Source of the DNA: an uncultured Alphaproteobacteria bacterium
GTDB taxonomy: Bacteria; Pseudomonadota; Alphaproteobacteria; RF32; CAG-239
Direction of reading: 5' to 3'
Assembly: GCA_944393665.1 (NCBI GenBank)
Contig: CALYAX010000017.1
Span: 1-35,448 of the forward strand
DNA length: 35,448 bases
Made by a program: the position numbers and the translations under genes. Below the pieces are notes generated by a model. That model saw only the letters and a list, made by a program, of their open reading frames with translations, did no database searches and had not been told where the DNA came from. The first letter of the stretch is position 1. Each line of letters begins with the position of its first letter. Below, in pieces: positions 24,901 to 32,594 of the stretch.

Positions 24901-26521
24901 GGGTACCCGGGCGGTCGGCCTTAATAACGGAGGAATCGGGAAGAATTTTTCCAACCGGCGAGAGGGCCGTATTCATAACCAGATTCTGCCCCGAGCGATA
25001 GCCCATCAGCCCGCCCCCGTTTTCAATCACATATCGCGATGAAATGTTTTTACCAAGCAGCTGATTTAAGCCGTCAACCACAAAACCGCCGCTCCAGACA
25101 CTGCCGAGATTATTGCCACCGGGAGCTAATGCGGTTCCGTTAAAAGAAGTATAAGCCATAATATTGCCATTGGGCGTGTACAGGCCTCCCATAGGCAAAG
25201 CCGTGCCGGTTAATTCGCCTTCCAGATTGAAAATATATCCGAAAGGAGAAAGCAGGTTTTTAGTGCCGTTCATATCGACAATGCTGTCAACACCGCTGAA
25301 ACCGGCAACCCTGTTGTTGAGATCATAAGCCAGGCGGTTGTTCAAAACCGCACCAATGATCCGGCCGGAGAGATCATAAGCTTCACCGTTAATCATATAT
25401 CCTATCGGCGTCCCGCTGAGAGCAATAACCGAGCCGTTAGGCAGCGCGTGGCCGCGGAGAGCTCCTTTAAAATCAAAGACCGGGCCGGAAGCGGATATCT
25501 GGCCGATGGCACGCCCGTCAATTCCTGAAATCAGGCCGCGTGCCCCGACCAGTGCCGTAATCTCCTTAGCCCTGGCCAGATTGCCATCCGGCATGATGCG
25601 CCCCAGATATTTACCCTGCAAATCCGTCGCCGTGGCGGCAATATCCAGACTATAACCAATCACGCGCCCTTCATCGTCAATAATATTACCGTCTGCGCGC
25701 AGACGGCCGATGAGTTTTTCATTATCAAGAACTTCGCCGTTATAAGTCACAAAACCCAGATAAAAGCCGTTTTCATCAAAGGCATAACCGGATTTGACAA
25801 TACGGCCGATAATCTGATTGGCACTGTCATAAGCATAACCGTTCGCTTTAATATAGCCGATGACTTCAGAATCAAAATTGGAAACCTGTCCGCCGGGAGT
25901 AACGCTGCCGATAAAATCTCCGGTTAAAGAAACCACCATTTTGGAAGAAATCAGACGCCCGTCAAGAACATAATCGCTGCCGGCCTTTCGATAAGCATAG
26001 CCGTCCGGCGTGATGATGCCGATCTGCTGGCCGGACAAATTTGTATATAAACCGTCACCGGTGACACGGCCGACTGTTTTGCCCTCATCGGAATAAACCA
26101 GCCCGGGAAACAGCACGGCACCGATGATATCAAAATAATCATTCACGACCAAACCGTTGGGGAGCACTTTGCCGATTATCTGACCGGAAGCCAGGCGCAC
26201 CGAACCGTCGTTACTGACTTTTCCGAGCAGTTTGGCATCATTGCCGATAGCAACGCCCTGGGGCACCACGCCGCCGATGAGTTTGCCGTCAAAGTTAACA
26301 ATCAGGCTGTCCGCCGTCACATTGCCGATCAGCTGGTTGTCAAAACCGACAACTTTACCATCGGGAATAACTTTACCGAGCAAGTCGCCGTTAAAATCAA
26401 TAGCCGTAATTTCCTGAGCGGCAGCGGGAGCAACCGGCAACGCAAACGCAAAAACCACCGCAAATGCACCTAAGATTGCGGTTTGCAGGCATTTTTTGAA
26501 AAGGGCCGCGGGTTTTAACAC
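21929..26521 (-). CDS. virB10: Giant secreted VirB10-domain protein with ~17-residue repeats
   Basis: A 1530-residue protein. GTG start directly after the stop of the upstream gene, with GGAGGA 5 nt before it. Residues 1-36 form a signal peptide (FALPVAPAAA|Q), not the cytoplasmic tail and membrane anchor of normal VirB10. Residues about 38-1120 are tandem repeats of about 17 residues of the pattern D-x-N-G-x-x-I-G-x-V-x-x-[DN]-G-x-V, with one interruption near 1040-1075. A Gly-rich linker (about 1130-1175) leads to the VirB10/TrbI domain: PIPAVISRAIDS near 1229, NVIIPAGSRLVGSLGG near 1260, RLIRPDGSLFVF, and IPAGTRIIVF near 1400. The tail is charged and then Pro/Ser-rich. VirB10 bridges the membranes and forms the outer-membrane cap. 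A repeat-rich VirB10 relative with a different repeat is known (DotG/IcmE). Here the anchor has been lost to the neighbouring gene. Confidence 0.93.
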   Translation of the reverse strand: MLKPAALFKKCLQTAILGAFAVVFAFALPVAPAAAQEITAIDFNGDLLGKVIPDGKVVGFDNQLIGNVTADSLIVNFDGKLIGGVVPQGVAIGNDAKLLGKVSNDGSVRLASGQIIGKVLPNGLVVNDYFDIIGAVLFPGLVYSDEGKTVGRVTGDGLYTNLSGQQIGIITPDGYAYRKAGSDYVLDGRLISSKMVVSLTGDFIGSVTPGGQVSNFDSEVIGYIKANGYAYDSANQIIGRIVKSGYAFDENGFYLGFVTYNGEVLDNEKLIGRLRADGNIIDDEGRVIGYSLDIAATATDLQGKYLGRIMPDGNLARAKEITALVGARGLISGIDGRAIGQISASGPVFDFKGALRGHALPNGSVIALSGTPIGYMINGEAYDLSGRIIGAVLNNRLAYDLNNRVAGFSGVDSIVDMNGTKNLLSPFGYIFNLEGELTGTALPMGGLYTPNGNIMAYTSFNGTALAPGGNNLGSVWSGGFVVDGLNQLLGKNISSRYVIENGGGLMGYRSGQNLVMNTALSPVGKILPDSSVIKADRPGTPNFMPQTGENFNAQVVLNFNGGFVGYADVNGDVNDLGGSKIGKVVDRGLVLDNNNLLIGRVQGLAAVLNDSCEIAGVVTPRGDIQNFRGIYLGKMLGNRRALSDSASLIGYTVEVAPLIDPAGKLLGFSGMDGKVRGFGGGTLGCIDKRGLLRNADNAVIGQVVDYQTVMNFAGEIIGRTILDGTIVDEDNQIIGYQQPGGNVNSSIGLPVGGLFRYTVAFSLDNKYLGRVLRDGTVINDQNASAGKVNFEGYVVDGGQRVGYALYDLYVYDNAWNPVGTISRNGDVVNFSNANMGSIERGFLLDKDQNVLARGNRDYNIRDANHLVVGELQLNGDVTDLAGLTVGKLDKAGAIVNRNNETIASATALQYYSKVAATPKRQMIFDKDGNFIGYLDENGNLVDKDGNIIGYLDENGNLVDKDGNIIGQMNADGVLVDSNGNVIGKRLNQQRVYDKDGNVIGYADADGNVRDANGKIIGKVNENGDVVDANGNIIGGISAHWYEKAPEPAPVSRPEADNPALKLLEGKQYRKSLGVALTPDGDYLGEILEDGSVVDQDGNILGHRMPDGLVMDDDGELIGIEEIKKPDSSGMFVPPGTFGNGGAYGTGTGSAGNLGPGGGFGPGERYDPARQAALNAAMGERRKNITVGKISNGMRKEAFDGYQKDWSEQGIGKVISSWRVDLSEMIFADKPIPAVISRAIDSNNPAPITAFVERNVYAEEGRNVIIPAGSRLVGSLGGVTASQEATSESARVQITWERLIRPDGSLFVFQGLTADAQGRAGALGYVDQQLFKKYTLPVLTTSLTSATSYFMAPKDDSNRESETPRQQAANDARQNFLNEMNQVFDEILADKSNIKPMTYIPAGTRIIVFPNTDLWLRTVERDQDESLQLAKPQILIDDKEAAAQKKAKENENIRKSQTPVTSDVVYEAEGGEDVQKAAPLIDDKKQAARRANAAKTPTYVAPPPPPSAPSYSSPSASSSSGTTDNSVPALF
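23166..26410 (-). repeat. Tandem 51-bp / 17-residue coding repeats in virB10 gene
   Basis: The translated period is 17 residues (51 nt) with conserved G-N-I-I-G and D-G-x-V positions, judged from the translation. By length divided by period there are about sixty units. Most have diverged. The block 23636-23788 keeps three units in near-identical DNA at exact 51-bp spacing (23636, 23687, 23738), indicating recent duplication. Confidence 0.9.
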
Positions 26522-26532
26522 TTAGTTCCTCC
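26519..26532 (-). promoter_or_regulatory. Shine-Dalgarno and stop/start junction of split virB10
   Basis: GGAGGA (26527-26532) sits in the last codons of the upstream gene, 5 nt before GTG (26521-26519). The upstream stop TAA (26524-26522) directly abuts that GTG, in the same frame. This decides the GTG start and implies reinitiation of translation, with in-frame stop readthrough as the alternative. Confidence 0.8.
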
Positions 26533-29500
26533 GGTTTTTAGCCACTTCTTGTAATACGTATCCGGCAACTTTTTTATCAAGATCGACAAACGAGCCGTTG
26601 CTCTTAATCCGCCCGATATTACCGCCGTTCGGATCAATAACACTGCCGTCCGGCGCCAGACGCCCCCGGTAAGAGCCGTCATTGCCGAGCACGGTCGCCC
26701 CGACTTTGTAAATTTTACCCATCACATTGTCATTCAGGCCGAGAGCCAGACCGCCGGATAAGCTTCTGCCGATTATACTACCATCAAATCCGCGGATTTT
26801 GCCATCAAAATTTACATAACCCACAACTTTATCAGCATTATCGATAACAATATCGCCGTCAACGACCTCACCAATCAGTTTGCCGGCAATTGAAATGACA
26901 TTACCGTCCGACAAAACGCGCCCGATGACCACATTAGCAGGGTTTATAACACTGCCGTTGGGCAAAACCGCGCCAATCAGATTGCCGCCGTAATCAATAA
27001 CCGCACCGCGGCGGAGCAAACTGAGGTTAAGGTCGGTTGAACCGCCGGGCAAAATAGCGGTAACAATATCGCCTTTCAAATCGGATACGTCGCCCAGCGA
27101 ATTGAGCAGCCCTTTGTAATTGCCCCAGATATCAATCATGATATTTTCAGGAATGACCTCGCCGATAATCATGCCCTTTGTGTCGGTTACTTTGCCGTCA
27201 AAGGTGACCGAGGCCACATCGGCACCCGAAGTGTCGACTACCTTGCCGGAAGCGGTGGCATAACCAATATAAGATCCGTCATAACCAATCGCCGAACCAC
27301 GGCGGACGACAGCCCCCTGATATTCTCCTTTGCGGTCGATATAGGCTCCTTTGGGAGTTATGCGCCCCAAATTATCGCCATAACGGCTGATAACCGACCC
27401 GTCATAATCAGCCACGCCGATGGAATTTCCTTTGCGGTCAATAACTTCACCGCGGGGAGCCAGGCGGCCGAGCGTATTATTATAAAAGCTCAGACCGTCG
27501 CCTTTAATACGCCCCATGACGACACCTTTATCATTATAAACGTTGCCGTCGGGAAACAGTGTTCCCAGCGTGCTGCCGGAGGCATCAACTGCGACAGCTC
27601 CCGCGGGGAGGGCTGTTCCGATAATTTCCCGGTTTTGATTAATGACCAAATTGTTCGATGTTATCCGCGCCGCGGGTTTGCCGTATAATTTAACCTCACC
27701 GCGTTCATCAACCGAATTCAGATAATTTCCTTCCAAATCAAAAGCATAGCGGTCTCCGGCCAGGCGCCCTATATAAGCACCCTGGTTGTTAAAGACATCT
27801 CCGAAAATACCAACGCAGCCCACCGGAAGCTGGGCATCACTGACAACCAGGTTATTGTTATTGACACGGCCGATATAGTCTCCGTCAAAATCAACTGCCG
27901 CGCCGCTTTTGGCCAGGGCGCCGATAAGATCGCCTTTTTCGTTGAGGACGGTTCCGTCGGGGTTGACACAGCCGACGTAGCGGTTGCCGCGGTCTTTAAC
28001 AATTCCGTTGGTATCGGCAAAGCCTAAAAAGCGGCATTTGTCATCATACACTTTTCCGGAACGGACAACCTCGCCGATATAGCGCCCTTCTCCGTCGATA
28101 ACAATTCCTTCAGCATTAATTTTATACCCGGTGTCTTCATTGCCTTTTTTAATTGTGCCGTCTTTATCGAGGTAGCCGACCTGTTTGCAGCCGTATCCAA
28201 CCACAAAACCGCCGGGCACCATCTTGGCAATTATCCTGGAACCGTTGGGTTCTTTGACCAAACCGTTAGCCATCACCCGGCCGACAACCTGTTTAAGGTT
28301 ATTTTCAATCGAGCCGTCGTTTTGCACGGTTCCGAGCAGCGTTCCCTGCGGAGTTATCGGCAGACGGCTGGTTGATACCAGCGTTCCGATGATGTTGCCG
28401 GCGGCATCGAAAGACACTTCCTCTCCGACGTATCCGATCACATTGCCGTCCAAATCAACGACCTCGCCGTTTTCATTAACCCGGCCGATGATATTGCCGT
28501 TGGCATCCAGCAGATTGCCGTTTTCATCAATATAACCGATAACATTGCCGTTAGCATCGTAAGCCACGCGGAGTTTTTTTCCGGCCAGCGGGGATTTTTT
28601 AACAACATTGCCGTTGGCGTCAACAAAACCGACAATATTTCCGCTGCTGTCAACAACAGAACCGTCCGGCATGACCACGCCAAGAACATTGCCGTTTTCA
28701 TCAACGGCAACACGGCCGGGCTTGGTCACATAGCCGATAACATTGCCATTGGCATCAACGACTTCGCCGTTTTCATTAACCCGCCCGATAATATTTCCAT
28801 TCATGTCAACCACGGTGCCATCAGGCAAAATACGGCCGATAATATTGCCGTTTTCATCATAAACAAAGCCGGTATCAACCGCTTTGCCGATGACCTTGCC
28901 GTTCAAATCGACGACCGTTCCGTCAGGAAGAACCCGGCCGATGACATTACCGTCCTTATCAACCACGGTGCCGTCAGGGTTAACATAGCCAATCAAATTG
29001 CCGAACTCATCGTAAACCGCGCGGCGGTTTTCAGCCACGCCGATAATATTGCCATCACCGTCAACGATCAGGCCTTTATCATTAACCCGGCCGATGATGT
29101 TGCCGTCGGCATCGCGGACATAACCGTCCTCATCAATCATGCCAATGATTTTACCGTCGGGGCCCACCGCATACCGGACAACTTTGGGCGCGGGAGCCTG
29201 AGCAGCGCCTGCCGGAGCCGCTGTGCCGGGAACATTTTCACACAGGTTGCAATCTTCTTTGCTGACAGCATTGCCGGTAACCGGAACTTTGGCCGATTTG
29301 GTATTGTTAGCCCCGAGACTGATCTCATACCAGGTGATTATGAAATTATTCTGGACATTTCCGGCGACGACCGGGGTCCAGCTCATGGTGATATTGCAGT
29401 TTTTTTCGCCGGAAAGCGATTTTCCGGTACAGCCGTCCTCAAAAATAAAACCGTCTGCCGGGGGTTCTGCCAATTCTACCGACACAATCTGCACCGCCGC

Positions 29501-29836
29501 CCGCCCCGTGGTGCCTATGGTAAGGACATTTTTGGCATCGCTTCCCAAAACCACCTGGCCCATCGGAACCGGATCCGGCGTCATGGTAATGGGAATTTCG
29601 CTCTCCACCGGATTGAATTCAATATTCTGGCTCAGCGGCGAGGTCGGTTCCATATTAAAAACATCGGCATTATCGGTAAAAACCGGCTCTTCAAAATCAT
29701 CGCCCTGGTTATTGCTCTTAATCAGCAGGATAACGCCAAAGATAAAGATTAATAATGAAGTAATACCAATCGTTAAAATTATACGATTGGTTTTTTTAAT
29801 ATACTTCTCGGAATGTGTTAAGTTATCCTTTTCCAT
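26522..29836 (-). CDS. Giant membrane-anchored repeat protein (split VirB10 partner)
   Basis: A 1104-residue protein from ATG 29836; an in-frame TTG at 29869 would overlap virB9 and is less likely. Residues 1-18 are cytoplasmic and charged, about 19-40 form one membrane helix (IILTIGITSLLIFIFGVILLI), and about 60-190 form a beta-rich domain resembling Ig-like ASPM/SPD-2/Hydin modules (GQVVLGSDAKNVLTIGTTG, CNITMSWTPVVAGN). From about 215 to the end the same 17-residue repeat as in the next gene runs for some fifty units. There is no VirB10 barrel. The membrane topology is that of the N-terminal half of VirB10. The next gene starts on the base after this stop codon and in the same frame, so the two look like one ancestral VirB10/DotG-like gene that has been divided, or two that co-evolved. 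A joint periplasmic scaffold is inferred. Confidence 0.88.
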   Translation of the reverse strand: MEKDNLTHSEKYIKKTNRIILTIGITSLLIFIFGVILLIKSNNQGDDFEEPVFTDNADVFNMEPTSPLSQNIEFNPVESEIPITMTPDPVPMGQVVLGSDAKNVLTIGTTGRAAVQIVSVELAEPPADGFIFEDGCTGKSLSGEKNCNITMSWTPVVAGNVQNNFIITWYEISLGANNTKSAKVPVTGNAVSKEDCNLCENVPGTAAPAGAAQAPAPKVVRYAVGPDGKIIGMIDEDGYVRDADGNIIGRVNDKGLIVDGDGNIIGVAENRRAVYDEFGNLIGYVNPDGTVVDKDGNVIGRVLPDGTVVDLNGKVIGKAVDTGFVYDENGNIIGRILPDGTVVDMNGNIIGRVNENGEVVDANGNVIGYVTKPGRVAVDENGNVLGVVMPDGSVVDSSGNIVGFVDANGNVVKKSPLAGKKLRVAYDANGNVIGYIDENGNLLDANGNIIGRVNENGEVVDLDGNVIGYVGEEVSFDAAGNIIGTLVSTSRLPITPQGTLLGTVQNDGSIENNLKQVVGRVMANGLVKEPNGSRIIAKMVPGGFVVGYGCKQVGYLDKDGTIKKGNEDTGYKINAEGIVIDGEGRYIGEVVRSGKVYDDKCRFLGFADTNGIVKDRGNRYVGCVNPDGTVLNEKGDLIGALAKSGAAVDFDGDYIGRVNNNNLVVSDAQLPVGCVGIFGDVFNNQGAYIGRLAGDRYAFDLEGNYLNSVDERGEVKLYGKPAARITSNNLVINQNREIIGTALPAGAVAVDASGSTLGTLFPDGNVYNDKGVVMGRIKGDGLSFYNNTLGRLAPRGEVIDRKGNSIGVADYDGSVISRYGDNLGRITPKGAYIDRKGEYQGAVVRRGSAIGYDGSYIGYATASGKVVDTSGADVASVTFDGKVTDTKGMIIGEVIPENIMIDIWGNYKGLLNSLGDVSDLKGDIVTAILPGGSTDLNLSLLRRGAVIDYGGNLIGAVLPNGSVINPANVVIGRVLSDGNVISIAGKLIGEVVDGDIVIDNADKVVGYVNFDGKIRGFDGSIIGRSLSGGLALGLNDNVMGKIYKVGATVLGNDGSYRGRLAPDGSVIDPNGGNIGRIKSNGSFVDLDKKVAGYVLQEVAKNRRN
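26540..29190 (-). repeat. Tandem 17-residue coding repeats in anchor protein gene
   Basis: The translation shows the same repeat family as the virB10 gene, with the best-conserved copies towards the N-terminus (28440-29150), where D-A-N-G-N-V-I-G and N-E-N-G-E-V-V-D recur. Copies nearer the C-terminus are more degenerate. About fifty units fit the length. Confidence 0.9.
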
Positions 29837-29844
29837 TCTGACAA

Positions 29845-31554
29845 TTACTGGGTCCTGACTACGCTGCAAAAGACACCGTTGCGGCCGAGGATGCTGCAGA
29901 CTTTATCACCCTCTTCAAGTGTTTTGATCGGGCCGACCCGGAGGTGAAACAGTTCCTTGCCCTGCCCGTCTGCCGGTGCATCGACTGAGAAGAAAGGCTC
30001 GTAGCGCCCGAGGTCGCCGCTGTATTTTCTCGACAGATCATTCCACAAGGTTTCCAGATTATTGACATTCGAATCGGTACCCAGCTCAATAGAGATATTA
30101 GAATTGCCGTTATCGGTAAAACCTGAACCATATCCGTACTGTTTCAGATAAGGATTGACGCTGCCGTCATTCAGTCCCGCCGGGCGGCTGATCCGCTGCA
30201 TTTTTGAAAGGTCAAAATTATTGGCAGCTCCCTGGCTCTGATAATTAACGTTGACGCCCTGACCGCCGGCATTGTTTCCGTATTGGGGGATAATAATCTG
30301 GCTCTGGCCGACCTGGACGTCATACTGAGCAGGCGCCGGTCCGGCAGCACCCGGAACACCCTGAGCTCCCTGATTTCCGGCAGCTCCATAAGGAACGCCG
30401 CTCATTCCCTGAGCGTTACCCCCGTTATATGGCATGGGAGCCATTCCGCTGCTGCGGTTATTGCTGCCGCCGGGCAACGGAGCAGGAACATCCCAGCCTG
30501 CAGGCAGATAATCTTCAGAATTAATGGCATATTCCAGCCCGCTTTCGTCAGAACGGCGGAGTTTGATGCAAATCAGCCGTTTGCCGTTGCGTAAAACCAA
30601 ATCGCCGACACCTTCAACAATAATCAGGCGGTTATCGGGTCCTTTGGTACGGAAACCAACAGGCACCTCAACACGCTCGACAATCATGCTGACTACCGGA
30701 CGCTGCATCATATTCAGGGCTTTTTTGCCGAGATCGATGTACGTGAAAATATCGTCACGCCAAACCCGTTCCGGCGCAATAACCACATCATCGGGATTGG
30801 GAACATATACTTCAAGATCAAAACGGAATTTTGAAGGATCAAGCGGAATCGACTTCAGCCAGTCGCTTTTCTGAAAGCGGCGGGTGTAGTTGGCATCAAC
30901 CGATTTTCCCCCGGAGGTGGTTCCGCCGACATGAGGCCCGAGAACGCCGCCACCGAAACTGCTGACACCGGAGGAGCCGCCAGAACCACCCTGGCCGCCG
31001 ATTACGTCGATATCAATAATCGAGTTGGTCAGACGCTCGGTGTTGACAGCCTCGCTTTTGACGTAGAAAACGTAACGGTTGCCCGAGCGCCCGAAAACGA
31101 TAATATTGGTGTCGACACCAACATTAGCGCCCTTGCGGGGATAAAGCATCAGGCTGTTGGGACCGGAAATCTGGCCGTCAAAAGTAGCATTATCGCCGAT
31201 ATAAATATCTTCAATCATTTCCCACTCGGGAAAGTTAACCAAAGTGATCATTCCCTCACGAACGCGGATGGGCAGGACCAGATCCGGTGACCAGTAGTAA
31301 CGGGAATAAGCCGGCTTGGTCTGGCCTTCGCCGAGATTTTGCATGGGATCAAGCCAGGCGGCCTGTGTCATTCCCAGAGAGTTAAAACCGGCATAACCCA
31401 TATTCATCGGGGTATAATTCCCCTGTGCCTGCTCGGCACTGGCATCCATCATCTGCTGGTCAACCTGGGCGGAGGCCTCACGAACAGCGACACCGGCAGC
31501 CGCTAAAACTGCCAGTGACAACAAACCAAAAATACTGCGTGTTACAAAACTCAC
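29845..31554 (-). CDS. virB9: VirB9/TrbG-like protein with C-terminal SPOR domain
   Basis: A 569-residue protein, about twice the usual VirB9. GTG start 4 nt after virB8, with GGAG 7 nt upstream. Signal peptide 1-29 (EASA|Q). The N-terminal VirB9 domain spans about 80-180 (YYWSPDLVLPIRVREGMITLVNF, then IIVFGRSGNRYVFYVKSE). The C-terminal VirB9 domain spans about 225-355 (RVWRDDIFTYIDLG, RLIIVEGVGDLVLRNG, LICIKL). A Gly/Gln/Asn/Pro linker follows (about 365-450). The last 55 residues (ELFHLRVGPIKTLEEGDKVCSIL...) fit a SPOR domain, which in other proteins binds glycan strands stripped of peptides. VirB9 forms the outer-membrane core ring with VirB7 and VirB10. The SPOR extension would tie the ring to peptidoglycan. 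That function is inferred. Confidence 0.88.
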   Translation of the reverse strand: MSFVTRSIFGLLSLAVLAAAGVAVREASAQVDQQMMDASAEQAQGNYTPMNMGYAGFNSLGMTQAAWLDPMQNLGEGQTKPAYSRYYWSPDLVLPIRVREGMITLVNFPEWEMIEDIYIGDNATFDGQISGPNSLMLYPRKGANVGVDTNIIVFGRSGNRYVFYVKSEAVNTERLTNSIIDIDVIGGQGGSGGSSGVSSFGGGVLGPHVGGTTSGGKSVDANYTRRFQKSDWLKSIPLDPSKFRFDLEVYVPNPDDVVIAPERVWRDDIFTYIDLGKKALNMMQRPVVSMIVERVEVPVGFRTKGPDNRLIIVEGVGDLVLRNGKRLICIKLRRSDESGLEYAINSEDYLPAGWDVPAPLPGGSNNRSSGMAPMPYNGGNAQGMSGVPYGAAGNQGAQGVPGAAGPAPAQYDVQVGQSQIIIPQYGNNAGGQGVNVNYQSQGAANNFDLSKMQRISRPAGLNDGSVNPYLKQYGYGSGFTDNGNSNISIELGTDSNVNNLETLWNDLSRKYSGDLGRYEPFFSVDAPADGQGKELFHLRVGPIKTLEEGDKVCSILGRNGVFCSVVRTQ

Positions 31555-31558
31555 TTTA

Positions 31559-32287
31559 CTACTCCACCTTATTGTAGGTCAACGAATAACGGGTTACGGT
31601 GAAACCGACCGGATTTTTGAGACGGTCACCATATTTAACGGTTTTTTTGCGGTAGCCGACATTCAGCGAGGCCGTCCAGTAATTCACTTCCGGTTTGGTT
31701 GATTCCGGGTACATATCCCGGGTTTCATACTCAACCTGCCAGATACCGTTGGTCAGCTCATTGACGGAAAGAATTTTAATCTCGCGGGAAAGACCGCGGG
31801 AACGAATAATATTCAATGCCCGTTTGGCGGTATTATTCAAAAAGTCCTGATAAATCTGCGGAGAAGACATTTCCTGCAGCGGGCCGCCGGGCATCCAGCG
31901 GGCTTCCATTTCCGGAATATCACGGTCAAACGTACTGCGCAGCAAAACATACTCGCGGACAAACACTTCCGTAATGGCTTTCTGATTGCGCAGCCCTTCC
32001 CTGACCGGCTGGATATTATAAACCTGTTCGGCACGGTTTTGGAAAGTGAGCAAAAAGGGCTCAACCCGGTAAAGCGGGATAACCTGCAAAATGGCCATTA
32101 CCAGAATGATATTGCAGCAAACACTCAGCGCGGTAATAATCGCAAAAGCGCGCGCCGTCCAGAGATAACGTTTTTCTCCGATATTGGCCACAAACAAATC
32201 AGACGATGATGCCCGCGAGGTTTCACGGCGGGCATTGCTGCCTATCATGCGGCGGCCTTGTTGATTTGCTTCCAGTCTTTGTGCCAT
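31559..32287 (-). CDS. virB8: VirB8-type protein (copy 2)
   Basis: A 242-residue protein with the VirB8 plan: cytoplasmic N-terminus of about 40 residues, one membrane helix (about 48-72, AFAIITALSVCCNIILVMAIL) followed by PLYRVEPFLL, then a periplasmic NTF2-like domain ending NPVGFTVTRYSLTYNKV, where the N-P-x-G-F-x-V-x-x-Y core is characteristic. VirB8 is an inner-membrane assembly factor that dimerises and contacts VirB9 and VirB10. It lies 16 nt after the small lipoprotein gene and 4 nt before virB9. It is a paralogue of the gene at 32595; they share general plan and C-terminal motif but differ over most of their length. Confidence 0.9.
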   Translation of the reverse strand: MAQRLEANQQGRRMIGSNARRETSRASSSDLFVANIGEKRYLWTARAFAIITALSVCCNIILVMAILQVIPLYRVEPFLLTFQNRAEQVYNIQPVREGLRNQKAITEVFVREYVLLRSTFDRDIPEMEARWMPGGPLQEMSSPQIYQDFLNNTAKRALNIIRSRGLSREIKILSVNELTNGIWQVEYETRDMYPESTKPEVNYWTASLNVGYRKKTVKYGDRLKNPVGFTVTRYSLTYNKVE

Positions 32288-32303
32288 TTAGTCTTAATCC
32301 GGG

Positions 32304-32492
32304 TTAAATTGTTGCGACAAACCAATCAGGCAGATTTTTGGGTAAATCAATTTCCAGGCAGGCACAGGGCGAGAGCTTGAGTTCGTCGCTGCCTTTGCCG
32401 ATACCGACCGGCTCGGGTTCATAATAAGACCCAAAACAGCCGGACAACAGGAACAAAACCATGATTAACAATAGTTTAGAACATTTTGTCAT
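32304..32492 (-). CDS. Small VirB7-like lipoprotein
   Basis: A 62-residue lipoprotein (MTKCSKLLLIMVLFLLSGC, acylated Cys 19) lying between two virB8 genes and just upstream of virB9, where VirB7 would be expected to function. The ATG at 32492 is preferred over the GTG at 32507 because GAGG lies about 10 nt upstream of it and it gives a compact lipoprotein signal. The mature 44 residues include a C-x-C (SPCACLEID) that could bond with VirB9, as VirB7 does in Agrobacterium. VirB7 proteins are short and poorly conserved, so assignment rests on size, lipobox and position. Confidence 0.7.
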   Translation of the reverse strand: MTKCSKLLLIMVLFLLSGCFGSYYEPEPVGIGKGSDELKLSPCACLEIDLPKNLPDWFVATI

Positions 32493-32541
32493 TAAAAGAA
32501 ACCTCACTTTTTGCTTATAGACTACCTATAGATATTATGAA

Positions 32542-32568
32542 ATTATACTCTTTTGGTTTAAATGTCTA
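32542..32568 (-). promoter_or_regulatory. Predicted internal promoter for the virB7-virB11 genes
   Basis: Perfect -10 TATAAT (32542-32547) with TAGACA (32563-32568) as -35, five of six matching TTGACA, spacer 15 bp, which is short. Transcription would start near 32534, about 40 nt before the lipoprotein ATG. The 102-nt gap between virB8 copy 1 and this gene contains no terminator. Confidence 0.4.
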
Positions 32569-32594
32569 ACAGCTTGAATATACTTATCAACAAA

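Noticed and set aside
26519..26524. The two repeat genes as one pseudogene broken by a nonsense mutation
   Set aside because: The downstream part begins with a good Shine-Dalgarno, a GTG and a full signal peptide, so it is a genuine separate start.
23300..29000. Regularly spaced repeats, resembling a repeat array such as CRISPR
   Set aside because: The period is 51 nt with graded divergence and continuous coding in two long frames. There are no constant repeats with unique spacers and no cas genes.
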